A stretch of 64,000 nucleotides of DNA, taken from assembly GCA_025738555.1 (NCBI GenBank), contig JAOVFP010000005.1, positions 3,844,001 through 3,908,000 on the forward strand, written 5' to 3'. The notes under the pieces are model-generated. The model saw nothing but the letters and a program-made list of their open reading frames with translations, was not told the origin of the DNA and ran no database searches. The position numbers and the translations under genes were made by a program. Numbering within the stretch: the stretch's first letter is position 1; the number at the start of each line of letters is the position of its first letter. Below, piece by piece: positions 47,879-61,600 of the stretch. This DNA is from Cyathus striatus. Taxonomy: Eukaryota > Basidiomycota > Agaricomycetes > Agaricales > Nidulariaceae.

Positions 47879-50504
47879 ATGTCCGGAGCAGTTAAGATGT
47901 GAGTGCTCGATTTTTATCGCTACGTGTTATCATTTTAATATTTCATAGCTTGGCAGTTGGTTCAGCTGTTGGCTCTATTCACGAGCTGTTCTCTAGAATC
48001 AAAGGCATTGATGCAAAGTACGGGAAGTTCGACTTATTGCTCTGCACAGGAGATTTTTTTGGACCTCTTAAGGAAGTCGAGGACCCCTCGAAAGAAGATG
48101 AGACTTCGTTGTTGCTCGATGGAAATATTGAAGGTTGGTCGCGATTGAATTCTTTCACGATGCTAAAGCTAAGCTACCGCTTCAGTTCCCATTGAATGCT
48201 ACATCGTGCAAGGGGAATATCCACTACCTGTTAAAGTAGTGGAAAAATTTGCAAAAACAGGAGGAGAACTCTGCAAGAACGTGTTCTTAATGAGTACAAT
48301 ACGCCTAGTTCTATTCACCCGTTACTATACTAAGTAGTCGATCCAGGTAAGTCTGGTACAATTACCACAGCCAGTGGACTTCGCATCGCATGCTTAGGCG
48401 GTATATACAATCCGGACATATACTATACTGCCGATGCACCTCCGGTATGCCAATATACAATGTATATCGCAGAAAACCACTTATTTCTCCATAGGGCTTC
48501 ACTTCACCGTTCTTCAGTTCACAAACCGTGGAGCGCCTTCTCGCCAACACCATGACGAAATCGTCCTCTTCCAAAAACTACAGCTCACTATCATCCATTT
48601 CCACGTCTGCGTCATCTTCGCAATTGATTGACATCCTCCTTACGAATTCGTGGCCGCAGGCTATCACTAATTTCTCATCGAAAGCACATGCCATGTCCAC
48701 TTCCGGTGCTCCACCTCTTGACGATCTGATTCGTCGAACGAAACCAAGATACCATTTTGCTTCCGCTGTTGATCATCCACCGAAGTTTTGGGAAAGAGAG
48801 CCATTTATATGGGATAATGAAGACAGTCGAGTGACGAGATTTTTGAGTCTTGGAGCATTTGGAGGCGAATCAACAGGCGGAAAGAAGCAACGGGTACGTG
48901 ACATTCTGAAATGATTTTGAAGTGTGAAGCTCATTGTTGGATAGTGGTTTTACGCGTTTTCGATTGCACCCGCCACGGAAATGAGTACGTCAGCTCAACG
49001 ACCAGCCAATGCAACACCGAACCCATTCTTGGAAGGCCCTTCGCGACCAAATAAGCGCCCTGTAGAACCTGCTCAAGAAAATTACATATTTGGCGGTACT
49101 ATAGCACCTCCCGTAAAACGTACTAAAATCGGTAAGAAACCTAGGTCTGAATATTTCGAAACGGGGGCTAAGGTGTTGTACAGCACAAGGTGAAAATGGA
49201 AAGCCACCGCCTGGGTACAAATGTCGTAGATGTGAATCCACGGAGGTATGCAGTATATTGCCCTCAAGTCCTGTATAATGAACGTTGCATAGCACTTCAT
49301 CAACGATTGTCCCGAACGAATGAAGCCCCCGGAGGGCTACATTTGTAAAATTTGTAATATGGTGAGCCTTTAAACTTTCTGTCATGGATATGATTTTCTC
49401 ACAGAATGCGAGTAGCCGGGACACCTTGTTCGCGATTGTCCCACTCGAGACGCTCTCGGCGACACAGGAGGAAAGAAGCCTAAACCGGGGTACATATGTC
49501 GAGCCTGCGGTAGCGAAGATCACTATATTGAAGATTGCCTTATTGCAAATCAAAGACAGCCTCAAGGTGAACGGCGTGGTGGGCGGCGCGGTCCCCCGAA
49601 AGAAATCGCGCGTGCGTATATAATTCTTCTATGTGTTCAGAAGTGTATTGATTTTCTTTACTTCAGCGGAGGAATGCTGGTTTTGTTTATCAAACCCCAA
49701 TCTTGCGTGAGTTTTCTACTTGATACAGCGATAGTAGCTTGATGATATATTAGCAAACATCTCATTGTGTCGATCGGATCGGAGTGTTATGTCACTCTTT
49801 CAAAAGGGCAGATTGTACCAACGCAATCTGCTGGCAGATCTGACATACCTGGTGGTGGACACGTCCTTATTGTGCCTATCACCCATTATCCGACGTATAC
49901 CACTATCCCTGAAGACCTTGCGCCTCCTATTTTAGAGGAGACGGAGAAGTTAGTTGTTTGATCGGATGTCGACGCCCACTGTTTAACTATTTTCTAGGTA
50001 TAAATCTGCTCTCAGAGCGCTATGCGCAAAGAACCGCTCTGCCATGGTTACCTTCGAAGTTGGTCGATTAAGCGCGAAGGGTGGTCATGCTCACGTCCAA
50101 GTTGTCCCCCTTCCCTTGAAGTTACAAGATAAGGTAGAAGAAGCTTTCTTGAACGAGGGACGGATGCAAGGAATTGACTTCGAGGAAGATCCTGAAGGTG
50201 CGTTAGCATCGTGCGCCAATGGACGTGGAAGCTATTTTAAAGTGGAGCTTCCGGATGGAAGGAAGATGGTGCATTTGCTGAAGGATCACGTCCCCTTTAG
50301 CATTCAGTTTGGCAGGTGAGTAATGCGCATCGCCGGACAACATGTTACTTATGACCATCACTTATTTCCAGACAAGTGCTTGTCTCATTACTTGGTATGT
50401 CAGATCGCCTGGATTGGAGAGTATGTGCACTTCCCGAGGAAGAGGAGAAAGCGGACGCCAGAGCTTTTAAAGAAGCATTTTCTCCATTCGACCCAAGCCT
50501 ATGA
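47879..50504 (+). CDS. CWF19-like (CwfJ family) protein with zinc knuckles
   Basis: Relative of CWF19L1/Drn1, linked to lariat debranching and late splicing. The N-terminal metallophosphoesterase-like part is MSGAVKI then LAVGSAVGSIHELFSRI, FDLLLCTGDFFGPL, the TTASGLRIACLGGIYNPDIY block and a Ser-rich linker. RYHFASAVDHPPKFWEREPF follows. Three CX2CX4HX4C zinc knuckles lie near 49200-49560 (YKCRRCESTEHFINDCPE; GYICKIC... ; GYICRACGSEDHYIEDC). The CwfJ C-terminal domains hold EECWFCLSNPNLAKHLIVSI, PGGGHVLIVPITHYPTYTTI, KGGHAHVQVVPLPLKLQD, and an end FKEAFSPFDPSL. Exon 1 is about 20 nt. Many short introns. Complete. Confidence 0.94.
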
Positions 50505-50696
50505 TACTAAGATCTTCTCACTTGTATTTAATATATTCTCGATGTACTTGGACTATATACATGCATATACATACACTTGAATACAAATTGCTAATACTGT
50601 CCATTGTTGTCAAAAGGAGCGTTCAAGAATGTACAGGTTGCTCAGTTATAGTTTCATCTATGGTTTTCTTCCGGTAACTACAGGCCAATAAGTTAG

Positions 50697-53114
50697 TTAA
50701 TCCCAAAATGAAAAGCTGTATGAGACTAACTTGGATCCGAAGTTTCCCGTTCCCTCTTTCCTTGCTTTCTGAAGAACGCGACCGATTGCATCCAACCCTA
50801 CAGTGCAAATTATTTACAAAGGGCCATAAACACGCGGAACAAACTCACCTCGATCGAGGTCTTCTAGTGGTGGTCCAAATGAGATTCTAACAAAGTGATG
50901 ACAAGGTGAATTGAATAGATTCCTGCGATGCGATGGATTGACGTCGAAGAAAATTCCAGGAATGACAATCGTTTTCTCTTTTAGCAGTTCCTCAAAGAAA
51001 GTCTGTCAGACCAAATCGTTAGTTAAAGGCAATGCGGACGGTTTTAAATAAACGGATACCAACCAGGCCATTGTTCAAAGGTTCTGGTAGTTTCTCCAGG
51101 TTTAGCCAGATATAAAATGTGCTAGTTGGAGGAATTTCAACATCAAGGTGAAGCTCGTGTAAGCGCTTTAGAACATGATCCCTTTTAGCTTTGAAGTGCT
51201 TTTGAAGAGCTACTTTCTCCTTTGCAACATGAGCAGGGTCGAGAAGTTGAATTGCGGCGAGTTGCATGCTATACACGAAAAGTTATGTATTAGAAGGATA
51301 ATATAATCACGAATTTACTTACGGGTGATTTGCACCTCCATCCAGGTAAGAACCCGACTGAGAAAGGGCGGTGATTAAATTCTTGGGTCCTACAACCCAG
51401 CACACTCTCCAGCCGGGAAGGCGCCAGTTCTTATATATGTCAGGGTATGAAGGACGACAATTGTGGTTCAATTACCTTTGTGAGACCGTCTATAATAATG
51501 ACAGGATCCTGTGTTTAAGCGTATAAGAGACCGCAGGTAGTAAAATCGAACGTGAACGTACTTCATTGACATCCTGCACGTATTTTGCAGATGAAATCGA
51601 GTGGCCATAATCTTGCTCGTGGCTATGCTCGGGATAGATGTACCATGAATAAAACTATAATGCGATCAACGACAAATAAGCGTGGCGAGAAACGGGAAGG
51701 ACCTCATCTAAAATGACTGTAGACCCTTCTCTGCTGAGAGCTACTAGCTCCTTGAGTTCATGACCTCTGTGACATGTAAATTACAATCCGCAAGCTACAT
51801 AATATGCTTACTTGATGACCTATGCAAGAAGTCAGAAGTCGGCAACAGAGGACAGAAAGATGTCGGATAACATACTTGGCCCGTGGGGTTGCGTGGGTTC
51901 GAAGCAAGAACAACAGCAATACCTTGGGTTTGGATATCCCTCTACTACAGATTTAGTATATTCAATGGTCACGGACATAGTAAACGAGCACCTTCGTCTG
52001 TTCTATATTTAGATGGTATTTACTCTGTTTAACCTAGATCAAACAAAGGATTACAGAACACCGTTGCAGAGACAAACCTTAGGATCAAGGCTGCATACTG
52101 ACATTAGCAAACGCACGTAAGATAAAGAAAGACTACCTACGCAGTTGGAACGGGAACCAGTCGCTTAAAGGCGCTTAGGACTTGATCATATGCAGTATAG
52201 TCAGGAATTTGGTAGCTCTGATCATGACGACAAGTAAAATTGGTTAGTAAGTAGATGTGATAGAACAAGAAATATGTTAGTTACAGTATAAACATCACCG
52301 ATGACTGCGGCAATACGGGAAAGTCCAGCGCGACCACCTGGAACAATGCAAACGTTCTCATAAGTATACTGGCTTGGTTTGCCTTGCCGATAGGTATGAT
52401 TGTACAGGTTGGCAACTGCCTCTCGAAGAGCTGTATGATCGGGTAATGAATTGAGATGTAAAACAACTGAACTCGAACCAAATGCGGTACCTTTAACACC
52501 GGTAGTGGGCGCGTATTCCAAGGAATCAAGAGGAAGAGGTATAGATTCGGGTCTAGGAGGAGCGCCCGGAAGAGGGCCAACTTCGGGGGCTCCTTGACCT
52601 AAATTAGCCCACTCGTGGGAAGAGGCATAAGTGAATCCATTGGCCATAGCACGATCGGAGCAGTAGATAACGCCGGTACTACCAGGATGCTCGATGCCAG
52701 GGATAGTCTCCTCTTCCTGGATAGCAATAGTACGATCAATGGTTCAGTTTGAAATAGCGTATACCGCTGATGCTTACTGGGTTCACAGTTTGAGGAAGAA
52801 AGCCTTTTGGTTGATGGCCGCCTGCTTGACGAAAGATCTACGAATGGTGGTGATCAGCGTACCTACAGAAGGGTGGAAGCTGTTACGCATACTTGATGAG
52901 CTTCCGACTCCTTCTCGTTCTTGAAGTGCTTCATGGCATATTGAACCTGGTGGAGAATATCGATGAGCGTTGGCAAGTGATAATGAGGAACATGCATGTG
53001 AGGGATATGCATGGGGTGGTGAAAAAGTAGAGAATAAGACGGAGCAGTAAGACATACCACGTCTTTAAAGGTTGGGGTACTGGTGCCAGATGGGGAGTGC
53101 GTTACGTGGGCCAT
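50697..53114 (-). CDS. PLP-dependent aminotransferase, class I/II fold
   Basis: Fold-type I transaminase; the substrate is unknown. From ATG 53114 it reads MAHVTHSPSGTSTPTFKDV, VQYAMKHFKNEKESEAHQIF, RQAGGHQPKGFLPQTVNP and EEETIPGIEHPGSTGVIYCS across small introns. Then come SSHEWANLGQGAPEVG and AVANLYNHTYRQGKPSQYTY, ENVCIVPGGRAGLSRIAAVI, the VLASNPRNPTGQ motif (near 51875-51920) and the PLP-lysine motif IDGLTKNWRLPGWRVCWVVG. DGGANH and FFEELLKEKTIVIPGIFFDV follow, with RRNLFNSPCHHFVRISFG and the end VSYSFSFWD. An open in-frame leader of about 50 codons precedes 53114 without an ATG; see findings. About 12 introns. Confidence 0.88.
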
Positions 53115-53583
53115 GAGGAGAACGTCTGGGTCGAGGGGGGAGATACTTGTGCTAGGTCGCAGGAAGAGGGATGGATGAGGGATTTGAGCAGGATCGAGGG
53201 TTGGGAAGATATATTGAGCGGGAGTTATTTTTGGCGGGTTGGGGGCAGTGAGAGGCGCGTCATGGTAGCAACATAAATATATAAATAAATTAGAGATGTT
53301 AAGAGTGGTAGTGCGAGACAGGAGTGAGATGTACTACGTAGAGTCTGTGAGACAGATAATTTTGTAAGACTCGTCATAAGATGGAGTCGCATTTAGTATA
53401 TCGATGGTTGACTACTACAACGCTCTTCACGGGATTGGAGACTCCTCGACGTGGCATCCTAACACCAAGATAGCACCGGATCTTATCCTATAAGACTACA
53501 TATTCCAATTATCCCTCCCTATCTCTTTCACTTATTCCACTTAACATCTATATCCTCCATATCTACTTAACATCTACCACACA
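53115..53583. other. Intergenic or leader between aminotransferase and arginase
   Basis: About 470 bp. The part nearest 53114 (to about 53263) is open in frame with the aminotransferase and may be coding. The remainder is AT-rich promoter DNA for the divergent genes. Confidence 0.4.
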
Positions 53584-54979
53584 ATGACATCTCAATCCAG
53601 ATTCATTACAGAGCCCAAGACAGCAGCGGCATGTGTTTAACACATCCTTACTCTGTCACTGTATTCACTCCTTCTATTTTCTGTAGATCGTGGGGTGCCC
53701 GTTCAGGTCAGTTTCCCAACCCGTTGCAGCTCGTGTGCTCAAGCTAAACTTGTTCATCTCCACTTTCCTGCCCCAGTGGTGGCCAGGTCATTATTTTACC
53801 TTTGCAATTCATCCTGCACTCTGTTACATAACATCCTACAGGCCAAACTTGGCGTAGATATAGGACCCATTAGACTAGTCGAGGCAGGCTTGATCCAGCA
53901 GTTAGAAGGGCTTGGATGGAAAGTTAAATTCGACGGCCACCATCAATTCGAAGAAGTCAATGCGACCATTGACCCCCCGATTGGTATTCTCAAGAACCCC
54001 AGGCTTGTATCTCGCGTTTCGGAGTCGGTGGCAAAGGCTGTCGGTGGCCATGCACAGAAGGGTGAGCTTCCTGTCACCCTTGGAGGTGATCATTCCCTCG
54101 TAAGTTTTAGTCTTCATGAACTATTGTCGTGTCTTCATGGTATCTCATAGGCTATGGGCACTATATCGGGAACTCTCAGGTACGCCACTGATAATCACTC
54201 CAGTGAATTCCAGCTGTCTGACACACACGAAGCGCATACCCAGATGCGTGTGTAGTGTGGGTGGATGCACACGCCGATATCAATACAGTAGAAACTACGG
54301 AATCAGGTATAATTCATTGGAATAGTTCGAGTTCTTTGCCTTACATTATAACAGGGAATATCCACGGGATGCCAGTCTCTTTTTTGCTCGGAATTGGACA
54401 AAAAGTTCCGGAGTTTGCTTGGCTTCAGCCATTACTTAAAAGCAATCGACTGGTATACATCGGACTGCGTGATGTTGACCACGGCGAGAAACGCATTCTG
54501 CGCGAGAATGGAATCAAAGCCTTCAGCATGCACGAGGTCGACAGGTATGGAATTGGCAAGGTGGTTGAAATGGCTTTGGACCATGTCAATCCCAAGCGAG
54601 ACCTCCCTATTCACCTGAGCTTCGACGTCGATGCCTTGGATCCAAGCGTTGCACCGTCCACAGGTACTCCTGTAAGATATACATCACGACTTGCTCTCAT
54701 AATGTGTTTATTCACGCTATTATTCAGGTAAGAGGAGGCTTGACGTTCAGAGAGGGCCACTACATTTGCGAAGCCGTTTATGGGACCGGCTGTCTTGTCG
54801 CTTTGGATTTAATGGTGAGTGCAATGCAGTGACGGAAGGACGTCGGATGGTGATCATCGAGGTCGTTATAGGAAGTGAACCCTTCCCTTGCAGATGCTCC
54901 AGCGGTGGAGCAAACCGTTGCTGTTGGATGCTCGTTAGTAAGATCGGCACTTGGTGAGACACTGTTTCAGATATTTTGA
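53584..54979 (+). CDS. CAR1: Arginase
   Basis: Mn-dependent ureohydrolase converting arginine to ornithine and urea. [15 protein letters not shown] begins the protein. [20 protein letters not shown] is near 53850, and [20 protein letters not shown] is joined across an intron. The metal ligands are visible in GGDHS (54083-54100), [12 protein letters not shown] (54258-54285) and [20 protein letters not shown] (54615-54670). After another intron come [20 protein letters not shown] and CLVALDLM, then [10 protein letters not shown] and a C-terminus [10 protein letters not shown]. About six short introns. Complete; the length and motif order match fungal arginases. Confidence 0.96.
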
Positions 54980-55671
54980 TGGGGAAAGACCTCATGCATT
55001 TACCCGTAGGAGAAACACTCTTGTAGATGAACAATGCTAATTTGAGTATGTACATATGATCAAACATAATGGTTTCGTCTGTATCAACTACTGCAGTCTT
55101 ATGATCATCAGGATGCATAGAATTGAGACACTGACATGGAATGGATGGGTGATATGAACATAAAAGTCCTTATACCATTGAAAATTTCAAAGTTTACGCA
55201 AGAAAAAAAGTTGGACAAGGTGCTCTGAGGCTATAATAAGGATAGAAGTGCCTGGGAACATGGAAGCTGCAGAGTTGTGTACACGGGGGATTACCCCGCT
55301 ACCCCGACGGATGGAAGCTGTACCCCTGGATACCGACTCTAAATACTGGATAAAATCATTATAAGCATAAATTCATAATTGAGCGGTGATAATACTTGAG
55401 AGTCTGGCGGAATGAAAGGCACGAGAGCGGGACCGAGTGGGTTGAGGATGGTATCAGAAAGAATGTGGCATTGACAGGCACGAGATGTGTAATTTTGTTG
55501 GAGATGTTGTAAATGTTTCTGGTGATGGCGACGGGCGGACTGGAGAGCAACCTAGAGCAACGAGCAACGCCCCGCATCATCTGACTAATTTGCTTGGGAA
55601 TATCACTCTCGGCTTTCCCCGAACCGCTGCTCTTCGTGAGAGGCCCTCTTTCGACGTTGAGCAGAGCAACC
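54980..55671. other. Intergenic between arginase and kinesin
   Basis: About 690 bp holding the arginase 3' flank and the kinesin promoter/leader. A C-rich repeat (TACCCCG/GGGGG near 55285-55330) is present. No gene was supported. Confidence 0.35.
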
Positions 55672-58600
55672 ATGGCCCCCGCCAGCTCGTCGTCCACGGC
55701 GACGACATCGGTCCAAGTCGGTCAGTTTCTTCCCCACTCTCACTCATAACTCCCAGTCTTATTTCTTCCCCCCAGCTCTCCGCATTCGACCCCCCACTAC
55801 TCAGGATAATAATTCAATACCTGCCCGTTTCCAACGTTCTGTTATTCAGACCACCTCTTCCACCTCTGTGTCAATTGAATCCCCCAATGCTGCTCTTGCA
55901 GGTACAGGAACCCCCGCAGTAAGCGTCTTCTCCCAGTTCTGCCCCCAAGAAACAGGTCTTTACGTTTGACCAAGTCCACCCGCCACCCACAACTCAGTAT
56001 GAAATGTTTACTTCAACTGCTCAACCTCTTGTCTCTCGTTTCCTGGATGGGTACAACTGTACGATTCTAGCCTATGGCCAAACTAGTAGTGGAAAGACGT
56101 TTACAATGACTGGAGTCGATCTTGACGCAGACCCTTCTGATCCTGACAATGGGATGGGTATTATACCCAGAGCTGTCTCTACAGTATTTGCTCGCGCAAA
56201 GCAGCTCAAAGAAGAACGTGTTGGGGCCTGGAATTACTCTATAAAGGGCTCTTTCATTGAAATCTACAACGAAGACCTCATTGATCTGCTCAGCATGGAC
56301 GATTCAACCGGGGGTAGACGCGAAGTTCAAATTAGGGAGGATAAGGATGGGCATATCATCTGGGGCGGTTTGCGCGAGGTCGCTGTCAAGAACCCGAATG
56401 AGGTTATGAGGTGAGTGTGTCTTATCATCGTCTTCTATTATTCGCGTCCTTATTCCCTCCTTCACTAGTCTTATTCGGAAGGGGACTGCAATCAGGCGTA
56501 CCAATGAAACAGACATGAACGCACAATCCTCCAGATCCCATGCAATTTTCTCTCTTACTTTGACGCAAAAGAAATATACGGGCTCTGGAGCGCCCGCGCG
56601 ATCACCTTCGCCACTTCCCCGGGTGGTCGTTCCCCCTCGCGGCTAGCACGCCCTGGTTCTATGTTTGCGGGTGGTGCTGGTCGTGGAGATCGGGTAGGCT
56701 CTCCTACATTTGGCCGCCCTTCCACCCCCAGTTTTGCATCTGCAATTGGTCGTGGAGGAGGCCTACGCCCTGCTAGTGCATTGGGACACTTTGGCGGTTC
56801 AACTGCATCTCAGGATGATGACGGTGAATGGGTTACTATCGTCTCAAAATTTCACTTCGTCGATCTTGCAGGTTCTGAGCGTGTATGTTTCTTTGCTTCG
56901 CCACTCCTCTTACCTCTCTGATTTTATGTATTAATAGCTCAAACGAACGGCTGCTGCTGGAGAACGTATAAAAGAAGGAATTTCGATCAACAGTGGACTT
57001 CTTGCCCTAGGCAACGTCATTTCAGCCCTCGGTGATCCCGCACGTGCGAAGTCGAACACGGCTACACACGTTCCATACCGCGACTCGAAGCTTACTCGAC
57101 TCCTTCAAGACTCTTTGGGAGGAAACGCGCACACACTGATGATCGCTTGCGTTAGTCCCGCTGAGTGGAACGCTGGGGAAACCATCAATACCCTTAAATA
57201 TGCTAATCGCGCAAGGAACATCAAGAATCGAGCGGTTGTCAATGAAAAGGAGAATGGATGGGATGACATTGAGTGGCTTCAGGGAACCGTTACCCGCTTG
57301 AGAAAAGAAGTCAAAATTTTGAAGGATGGTGGAGGATTACCGTCTGCTGATCGTGAATCCGATGGAGTAGAAGGGGCTAGCAAGAGGCTTCTGGTTCAAT
57401 TGACCGATCTCCAAAACAACTACGAAGGTCTGAGTGAGAAATTCGTGGAACGCACTGAAGAGTTGACAAGATTACGTCGAGAACTTGGAGAGAAGCATCG
57501 GACAGGGGGCTCTGGTGCCATTGGCGGAACGGCAAAATATGAGGAGATTGTCGGCCCGGTCATCGAGGAATATGAAAAGACGATCGCTACTATAGAAGCT
57601 GAGTTAAGTTTAAATCGTGCAGCCCTCCGACACACCAACGAGATGATGGAAGAGAAGGAGGAAGAATTGAGTGATTTGTCAGAACGACATGCTGCTACCG
57701 AAATGTACGTCGGGGAGCTGCGAGCTAGGGTTGCGAAGCTGTCTGAACGGGAGGCGTCTACTGAGGTAAGATTCCATTTCAAAATTAAGACTCACTGCTG
57801 AGACATTTTAGGCCTATGTGCGAGATTTAGAAGAAAAGGTTAAATCATATGATGAAAATTCAACATCGTCAAGCGAATCTCTCTTGGATCTCAAGCGTGA
57901 AATAGCTCGCTACAAAGACGCTGAAGCATATTCTTCCAAATATATCACAGACCTCGAAACACGACTTGCCCGAACAGATGAATCTGTTATTGGTCTTCAA
58001 CGAACCGTGGAGCAGCTAGAAAAGGAATGCGAAAGACGGCGAGATGAAGTTGACAGTTTGCAAGGTCGATTAGACGCCCTTCGCCGGGATGGCGAAAGCT
58101 GGCGTGTTGATCTGGAAGAGAGAGAACGAAAAGTTAGAGAATTAGAAGGGAAAATGGAGGAATGGGAACGAAAGAAGAAGGAAGCAGGAGAGGCTAGAGT
58201 TCGACTTGGTAATGTTGTTGAACGAGTCGAATCTGCCAGGAAGAGCCTTGAGGCAGATGTTGAAGCAGACGTTTCTGTCACTCCGCCGACGCCGCCGTCA
58301 CCTACGCGCGAAGGGGCCTCAGAGCTTCCTGAACCTCAATACATATCTGGCTCCAGGCCACCTTTTCCAATCCAAAAGGATACCGTGCTCCAGTCGCAGC
58401 TACTAGCTCTACAGGAAACACATACCGCAACACTGGCAGATCTCTCATCTATTACTGCTAAGTATCGTGATGCCCTCCGAGAAATCTCGGATCTCGCTGG
58501 TCAGTTGCAGGAGGCAAAGCTGAATAGTAACAACATTATTGAGTCTGTGTCGGAATCACCTGCTAGCGATAAACCCATGGACATCCCCCCGATTAGGCGC

Positions 58601-61600
58601 AGGGCAGCTAGCAGCAGAGCTAGAGATGTCAGCGATCTCCAGTTAAATTCTTCAGGTCGCCGCCTTTTTTTCAGGCAAGCGGCCTCGGCGGAGTCACTGC
58701 ACGCGAGGTGCGTATAATTACATTTCCATTTATGTTGGTTGATGTGTTTACTAACTTCCTCTGCTGTTATCTCACAAAGGTCGCAATCGCAATCGCAATC
58801 GCTTTCGCAGGAATTGTCGTCGGCGCATTTGCGCAAAACTTCCTTCTCAAGTCAAGGAACTAGTAGTTCTCATTCTCCTTCGAATTCTCATTCTACCCTC
58901 CATTCCGTATCTTCTCGACCCAACCTCTCCGTTTCACTTCCAGGCATGTCCCCCGGGTATTCGAATGAACGTTCAGTATCAAGCTTGGAAAAGGAAATTA
59001 TGCGGCTCCAGGAAGTGTTAAAAGAGCGAGAAGCGGAGATCTCTGTTCTTGAAGCATCGCTAATGGAAAGCCAAAATGACAAGCTTAACCCTCCACCAGT
59101 CGCCGGCGACAATCCTGAAAGCACTCCAACCACCAATGGAGATGTGGTTAATCCTGATAATAGTCTATCTCCTAAAACACTTAACCGGTTCGATCATATC
59201 CGCAAGACTATGGAGAATGGGCATACCCCAAATCAGCTAGAAAATGGCTCAACCAATTCTGACCCTGATGAATCACTTGAAAGATTGAACGAGCTTATGC
59301 TGTAAGTGCATCTGTCATGACCTTCATTCATTTATTAACCGCCGTATCTAGTTCAATGGCTCAAAAAGAATCTCACCACAAAGAAGTAGTAGAAGATTTG
59401 ACGACCCAGTTAACCCAGACTAAGAGGCAGCTAGATGATTTGACCACACTCTCACGAGACCAGGTGAGCGATTACTGCAGTAGCAATGAATACATTTCGC
59501 TCACGTTATGAAAGGCGCATAACATATCAAAGGAAATTGAGGTGTTACAGAGCAAGCACCAAGGTGTCCTTGACCAGCTAGAGAGACTACGAGGCCGTGA
59601 AGCGGATCTAGAGAACTCTTTAAAGGAGGCCGAGATTAGGCATCATGAAGAAATTGAGAAACTCCGCGTCGAGCATGAAGAGGCACTGAAGTCGAAGGGA
59701 TCCGAAGTAAATGATCTTACCAATCGTTTAAATGACAGCCACGACGCTACAACAGTCAATCTTCGCAACGAATTGCAAGAAGCTTCCGCTGCTCTCGAAA
59801 AGGCGCATCAAGAACATGAAACTGCTTTTGGGAAGCTTAAAGCTGAACATGAATCTGAACTGCAGCGACAGCTCCAGGACGCTGATTCAGCTCTTGCTTT
59901 AGCTCACGAGGAGCACGAGAAAGCCCTTGCTAAAGTTCATTCTGACCACGTTGTCGCACTTAGGCAGAAAGACGAGGAACATAACTCGTCTCTTCAGACC
60001 ACAGAAGAGGAATATTATAATGCTCTTACGAAACTGCGAGGCGACCATGCGGAAGCGATTAAGAAGCTTACAGCAGAGACCAACGCTACCATTGAGCGTC
60101 TTCGTGAAGAACATGCAGGAGAGCTACGTATGGCAGAAATTGCGAAAGAGGGTAGTATATCGGAATCGGAGGTTTCAAGGAGTGTGGCACTGAAGGGGCT
60201 TCAAGATGAGCACGCATCGGCGATAGCCAGGAAAGAAGCTTCTTTCGCCGAAGACCTAGGCAATCTAAAAGCGGGACACATTCGAGAGCTACAGTCAAAG
60301 GACGATGACTACCGCTTACAGCTTGATAGACTTCGTTTGGAGAATGAGACCATTATTTCCAAGCTGAAAGGAGAATGGCGATCAGAAGTCGATGGCCTCG
60401 GGAGCATTATGTCTGCAGAGAGGGAAGAGAGGGAAGAGACCTTGCGCCAGCGAACGATAGAGCATGATGATGCTCTTCAAAAGGTTCAGGAACAGAATTC
60501 GGCGATTCTCCATGAGCTAGAGCGTAGTCATGAAGAAGAGCTCACAAAGTCAAAGGAATTGCATGACCGCGCCGTGCACGAATTGCTGGCTAAAGCGGAG
60601 CAAGAACGATCAGCTCTTAGCGCTGCCCACGAAGAAGACATATATGCGCTCAAGAAATCTCACACAGAATTGGTCCTTCAACTGAAAGGAGAGCACGAAA
60701 GTGCTGTTAAAGACCTCGATGCGTCCATAGTTGCAATTAAGGAGCAGCATATTCAAGCTCTCGCAGATCTTCGAGGGCAGAATACTGAAACTCTTGCTGA
60801 AGCAAAAGAACGATTACTTGCAACTGTTGATGACCTACAATCACAGCATTCCCAAGAAAAGGACATTCTTAAGAAAGATTACGATCTGCTCTTAGAGGAA
60901 CTTGAAGCCTATAAATCTGCTTCCGAAGAATTTACCTTGTTACGTGAACAGTACCTTCAAAGTCACGAAGAAGAAATAGGCCAGAAATCGACCATTATTC
61001 AAGATGTGACTCAACAACTTTCATCCGTAACAAGTGAGCGAGACGAGCTACACGGTGAGGTTGAGAAACTTCGCGCTGAACTTGACAAGACTCGTTCTGA
61101 ACAGTCGAAACTTATTCAAGAGGCATCGAAGCGAGATTCTCTTGTGATGGAGCTTGAGCAACAACGTTCTAGCGTTGCAGAACTACAAGAGAATCTGCAG
61201 AAGGTGAAGGATGAAAAGGATACTTTACAGACAGAGAAGAATCGCTCAGATTCCTTAGTACGCGAGCTGCAAGCGCAGATTGCAAGAAGTGCATCTCCTC
61301 CTCACATTCGTTCTCCCGATCGCAGCGTAGGATTTTCGCGTGCTACCGGCCTCACTGCCATTAAACTACCTCCCCCAACGCCGCCGCCGTCCGTTCCTCC
61401 TCCCCCCGCCCCTCGCTCGCCACCTCGCCTCATATGAATGGAGACTCTTTCAGTGCATCTTCTCAAAGCTCTACAATGTTTTCGAGGGAATCCATGCCTG
61501 AATCTCCATCTACCTCAGCGACTCCCTCGACACCTGCCGGACCAACGCCACTTGATCCTAAGGTTAGTACGCAGCTGGAGCAACAAGCAAAACAGATAGA

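Noticed and set aside
57420..58281. Long Ser/Arg-rich minus-strand frames opposite the kinesin coiled coil
   Set aside because: These are mirror frames of Glu/Lys/Leu-rich coding sequence with no start context, introns or family.
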